Source: a virus
Length of the DNA stretch: 31,433 nucleotides
Strand: one strand, 5' to 3'
Virus record (IMG/VR): IMGVR_UViG_3300021077_000044
Span: 1-31,433 of that record
Part shown: positions 29,599 through 31,433 of the stretch, one piece after another
How the letters are laid out: each line of letters starts with the position of its first letter
How positions within the stretch are numbered: position 1 is the stretch's first letter
Position numbers and translations under genes: made by a program
Notes under the pieces: generated by a model
The model's input: only the letters and a program-made list of their open reading frames with translations
Database searches by the model: none
What the model was told of the DNA's origin: nothing

Positions 29599-29685
29599 TC
29601 ACTTTTCGTCTGCCCGGTTTCGTGCTTCTGTGACCTGAACAATGTGCCCGATTTTGTAGTGATCTTTGACTGCCTTCCAGCCCAT
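29599..29685 (-). pseudogene. Truncated N-terminal fragment of a phage protein (28 aa)
   Basis: An AGGAG precedes the ATG at 29685. The peptide MGWKAVKDHYKIGHIVQVTE matches the start of a phage protein I recall with the opening MGWKAVKEHYRIGHIVQVT, which is normally more than 100 residues long. Here it diverges and stops after eight more residues. So the rest was probably lost next to the tailspike end. It is the last leftward gene and converges on the tailspike. Confidence 0.5.
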
Positions 29686-29724
29686 GGCGGGGCTCCTATG
29701 AATGGGTCTTGCAGATGGACAGCC

Positions 29725-29934
29725 TCATTCGGGCTGCGTTAATTGGTTGACGATGCCACGGGCGAGGCTCTTCGCCCGCTCGATGGCTCCCCATTCGGTG
29801 CCATCGACAACATTGTTGTCGGACCTTATGACAACAGCCGAAACGAGGTATTTACCCGGAGTGAAGGCAGACTCCTCAACACGCCAGGAGACGGGTCCGA
29901 TAGACCCACGAGCAATAACTTTCCGTTCGTTCAT
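29725..29934 (-). CDS. Small protein of unknown function (69 aa)
   Basis: The start at 29934 (MNERKVIARGSIGPVSWRVE) leaves a compact alpha/beta protein. An ATG at 29961 would add residues encoded by the duplicated boundary sequence, so it is rejected. The protein has SAFTPGKYLVSAVVIRSDNN and IERAKSLARGIVNQLTQPE. No family is recognised. It is part of the leftward operon, just after the MCQFL-type gene. Confidence 0.6.
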   Translation of the reverse strand: MNERKVIARGSIGPVSWRVEESAFTPGKYLVSAVVIRSDNNVVDGTEWGAIERAKSLARGIVNQLTQPE

Positions 29935-29938
29935 TGTC

Positions 29939-29978
29939 GTTCTACAGGGTGGAAGGGTCATGGGGATGGACAGGATTA
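29939..29978. repeat. Gene-boundary repeat, copy 1
   Basis: A 40-base block that matches 30332-30372 at 38 of 41 aligned positions. Read leftward, it begins with the TAA stop of the upstream gene and ends just before the start of the 29725-29934 gene. Inserted or lost single bases shift the frame between copies, so it is not conserved as protein. Confidence 0.9.
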
Positions 29979-30329
29979 CTTGATGGCTCGAACGCCCGTG
30001 GGCAGGGTGATGCCCTTCAGGTCGCAGCCGCGGAGGTCGAAATCGAGTTCCCTGCCATTCTCAGACATCTGGCGGATGCACTCAATCAAGCAATCCTTGC
30101 GGGTGGGGAACTGGGCCAGGATGGCGCTTTTGAATTCGCTGCGGTCCTCTTCAGGAAGACAGCGGATATCCAGGGATTCTCCGGAATCCTCGCGGGTCCA
30201 CTCGAATTCTCGGTAGGTCTCCGCTTTGCGGTTGAGGAGTTGGATGGTTTCGTTGTGGTTTTTGAGGTCGAGGCAGAGCACCTTCGGGTGCTTCTCGATG
30301 GTCACGATAGCGGAAAGGAACTGGCACAT
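29976..30329 (-). CDS. MCQFL-type phage protein of unknown function, full length
   Basis: The 117-residue protein begins MCQFLSAIVTIEKHPKVLCL with GGAG nine bases upstream. The frame is open further upstream, but that part overlaps a different gene and is not shared with the paralogue at 1-321. Shared blocks include ETYREFEWTRED, FKSAILA and ECIRQM. It ends DLRGCDLKGITLPTGVRAIK, which looks like one pentapeptide-repeat turn (A/C-D/N-L-x-G). The overall identity to the paralogue is about two-thirds. Function is unknown. It lies in a leftward operon with the methyltransferase. Confidence 0.88.
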   Translation of the reverse strand: MCQFLSAIVTIEKHPKVLCLDLKNHNETIQLLNRKAETYREFEWTREDSGESLDIRCLPEEDRSEFKSAILAQFPTRKDCLIECIRQMSENGRELDFDLRGCDLKGITLPTGVRAIK

Positions 30330-30331
30330 AT

Positions 30332-30372
30332 GTTCTCCAGGGTTGGAAGGGTCATGTGGATGGACAGGATTA
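30332..30372. repeat. Gene-boundary repeat, copy 2
   Basis: A 41-base block, nearly identical to 29939-29978. Read leftward, it starts at the TAA of the 30370-30501 gene and reaches the GGAG ribosome binding site of the 29976-30329 gene. The shared core reads TAATCCTGTCCATCC then CATGACCCTTCCA. Both copies lie between stop and start codons of different genes. Confidence 0.9.
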
Positions 30373-30501
30373 GGAAATGACGCGGACGAACTTCTCTTCG
30401 TGCAGCCCGTGGATGTCTCGCGCCGCCTCATCGCACGGAACGCAGTCACACGGGAACCAGTTACTCCCCGCAAAATTGGCGTAGATGCGAGGGTTCAGCA
30501 T
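30370..30501 (-). CDS. Small Cys-rich protein (43 aa), possibly amber-truncated
   Basis: The frame encodes MLNPRIYANFAGSNWFPCDC then VPCDEAARDIHGLHEEKFVR and ends VIS. Cys at C-D-C-x2-C suggests a metal site. Upstream in the same frame are five codons, a TAG (30517-30519) and a twelve-codon ORF with a good ribosome binding site. So the original gene may have been 61 codons, now broken by amber, or the short ORF may be a leader. The start at 30501 has GGAG at 11 bases, rather far. No family is recognised. Confidence 0.55.
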   Translation of the reverse strand: MLNPRIYANFAGSNWFPCDCVPCDEAARDIHGLHEEKFVRVIS

Positions 30502-30516
30502 GTTGAGCCCAGCTCC

Positions 30517-30555
30517 CTATCCGTCCCAGATCAAGATCCAATATCCGTTTCCCAT
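30517..30555 (-). CDS. Twelve-codon ORF in frame with the next gene
   Basis: AAAGGA six bases before the ATG at 30555 is a strong site. The peptide MGNGYWILIWDG ends at TAG and is in frame with the 43-aa protein five codons later. It is either a leader peptide or the N-terminus of a broken gene. A single base change would join the two. Confidence 0.4.
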   Translation of the reverse strand: MGNGYWILIWDG

Positions 30556-30588
30556 TTCGTTCCTTTCGATTGGCTTGGTTGTGGACAG

Positions 30589-30852
30589 TTACGGTTTCGA
30601 GTTGTAGGGGAGGTGGGCATCTGGGAAGGGCGACGATGGGCGCTCCCTTGCCCGGGACCTATTTAGTTCGGACTCCAAGACTCGGATTCGCGCTGCCATG
30701 ATGCGGACCTGATTCGCCAGCACGGCAGCAGTCGGACGCCACCCGATCATCTGCATGGAATCGCCGTCAGGCAAGTTCTGCGCCCAGCGCTCGGCATCCT
30801 CCAGATGATGTTCCAGAGTCCGTTTAAGGGTTGAAGGATCGCAGTCATTCAA
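30589..30852 (-). CDS. Helical protein of unknown function (87 aa), TTG start
   Basis: The TTG at 30852 has AGGAG about eight bases upstream, and the methyltransferase stop is 21 bases before it. The protein contains LKRTLEHHLEDAERWAQNLP, GWRPTAAVLANQVRIMAARI and RVLESELNRSRARERPSS, a mainly helical product with a possible coiled coil at 55-75. No family is recognised. It is the second visible gene of the right-end leftward operon. Confidence 0.7.
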   Translation of the reverse strand: MNDCDPSTLKRTLEHHLEDAERWAQNLPDGDSMQMIGWRPTAAVLANQVRIMAARIRVLESELNRSRARERPSSPFPDAHLPYNSKP

Positions 30853-30873
30853 GGGTCACTCTCCTGGACAAGA

Positions 30874-31433
30874 TCAACCAGCGAGGTCGATCTGATTAAA
30901 AAGCGGTTGATGGGATGCCTCTTTAGATGGCTGGATGCAATGGCGACTGAACCAGATCCGCTCCTTACTGGCGTTATCGCGCCCCCTGGTTTCTCCCTGG
31001 GATCCATACCCTCCACGCGCCTTCCATTCCAGGCACGTCCACCCGTTGGGGAGTTCGTGCTCGCCCTGGTATCCACAAAGCGCGATACGAAGAAGCGGGT
31101 TGTCACCGTTGGCAATGGCCCATTCCCGAACGTCGTGGGCCACAGTGGATGAATCGACGCTGTAGAGGTCTTCCTGCCGGTCTGCGGTGTCCGCATAGGG
31201 AGGATCAAGGAAAACGCCCGTGATGCCGTGTTTGATTGTCACCGAATCGCCCATAACGCGAGTCCAGTCGCCACAGCACACACGGACATTCCGTAGCCGG
31301 TCCGCCAGCTCCATGAATGCGGACAGGATGGCATCACCCCTCCCAGCATCCCCAAGGTGGGGGAGCTGGCGGTTCACGCCCCTCCCAGCATCCCCAAGGT
31401 GGGGGAGCTGGCGGTTCACGCCCCTCCCAGCAT
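30874..31433 (-). CDS. D12-type N6-adenine DNA methyltransferase, 5' part beyond window
   Basis: The frame runs from the window edge to the stop at 30874, giving about 186 residues. DPPY (31206-31195) is motif IV of the amino-methyltransferase class, followed by DLYSVDSSTVAHDVREWAIA, LLRIALCGYQGEHELPNGW and GYGSQGETRGRDNASKERIW. The SAM-binding FxGxG motif would lie upstream, out of the window. Before DPPY there is VRVCCGDWTRVM and, at the edge, tandem units NRQLPHLGDAGRGV. In phage relatives I recall similar repeats in the region before motif IV, which should belong to the target-recognition part. Methylation may protect phage DNA against restriction. Confidence 0.85.
   Translation of the reverse strand, partial: AGRGVNRQLPHLGDAGRGVNRQLPHLGDAGRGDAILSAFMELADRLRNVRVCCGDWTRVMGDSVTIKHGITGVFLDPPYADTADRQEDLYSVDSSTVAHDVREWAIANGDNPLLRIALCGYQGEHELPNGWTCLEWKARGGYGSQGETRGRDNASKERIWFSRHCIQPSKEASHQPLFNQIDLAG
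31337..31433. repeat. 42-bp in-frame tandem repeat in the methyltransferase gene
   Basis: Two identical 42-base units (31337-31378 and 31379-31420) plus the first 13 bases of a third. Each unit encodes 14 residues (NRQLPHLGDAGRGV), so copy number can change without a frameshift. The array runs off the window end, so the true copy number is not known. Confidence 0.95.

Noticed and set aside
30517-30519. Alternative genetic code with TAG read as an amino acid
   Set aside because: Other well-supported genes (for example scaffold and fibre) end with TAG at the expected place.
31337-31433. CRISPR array at the right edge
   Set aside because: Units are directly adjacent with no spacers and are in frame with the methyltransferase, so this is a coding tandem repeat.

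Overview
The window looks like most of the genome of a tailed phage or prophage with a P22-type short-tailed virion, infecting a Gram-negative bacterium. The main evidence is the gene order portal, scaffold, coat, gp4-like, gp10-like, fibre, gp14-like, gp7-like, gp20-like, gp16-like, beta-helix tailspike, which follows P22. A YdaS/Cro-like HTH protein, a CII-like protein and NinB add lambdoid-style early functions. The host cannot be named. No integrase, CI-type repressor, tRNA or CRISPR array was seen. Early and head genes are GC-rich, while the tail hub, last ejection protein and tailspike beta-helix are visibly richer in AT.

Layout. (1) 1-1148, leftward: a phage protein cut by the window edge (paralogue of 29976-30329) and small accessory genes. 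(2) 1149-1326: divergent control region with an inverted repeat and a hairpin followed by seven U on the leftward strand. (3) 1327-6567, rightward early operon with start/stop overlaps at most junctions: YdaS-like HTH, CII-like, two tiny ORFs, ParB-like, SF2 helicase, zinc-ribbon/TOPRIM primase, replication winged-helix protein, a probable origin (GTTGCGCAAC repeats next to a GCTTAT hexamer repeat) and NinB. (4) 6575-7170: a leftward ParB-like plus HTH cassette with its own promoter/operator and terminator. (5) 7255-10482: PD-(D/E)XK nuclease, FmdB-type zinc ribbon, small and large terminase, small ORFs. (6) 10483-10651: a gap that can fold into a branched RNA. (7) 10652-12393: lysis genes. 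(8) 12390-29580: P22-type virion module, with a GT2 glycosyltransferase inserted after the coat gene. (9) 29599-31433, leftward: accessory genes ending, at the window edge, in an N6-adenine methyltransferase whose 42-bp in-frame tandem repeat runs off the end.

How it fits together. Both ends carry leftward genes, both edges cut an open reading frame, and two genes at opposite ends are paralogues. The simplest reading is one leftward accessory operon split by linearising a circular or circularly permuted genome, possibly because assembly stopped at the methyltransferase repeat. The rightward operon replicates and recombines DNA, the terminase and P22-type proteins package and encapsidate it, three ejection proteins and a tailspike deliver it, and the lysis genes release the virions. 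No wholly new system is proven. The points most worth checking are the self-contained ParB-like/HTH cassette, the repeat in the methyltransferase, the origin overlapping a broken replication gene, the structured RNA-like gap, and the duplicated gene-boundary sequence in the right-end operon.
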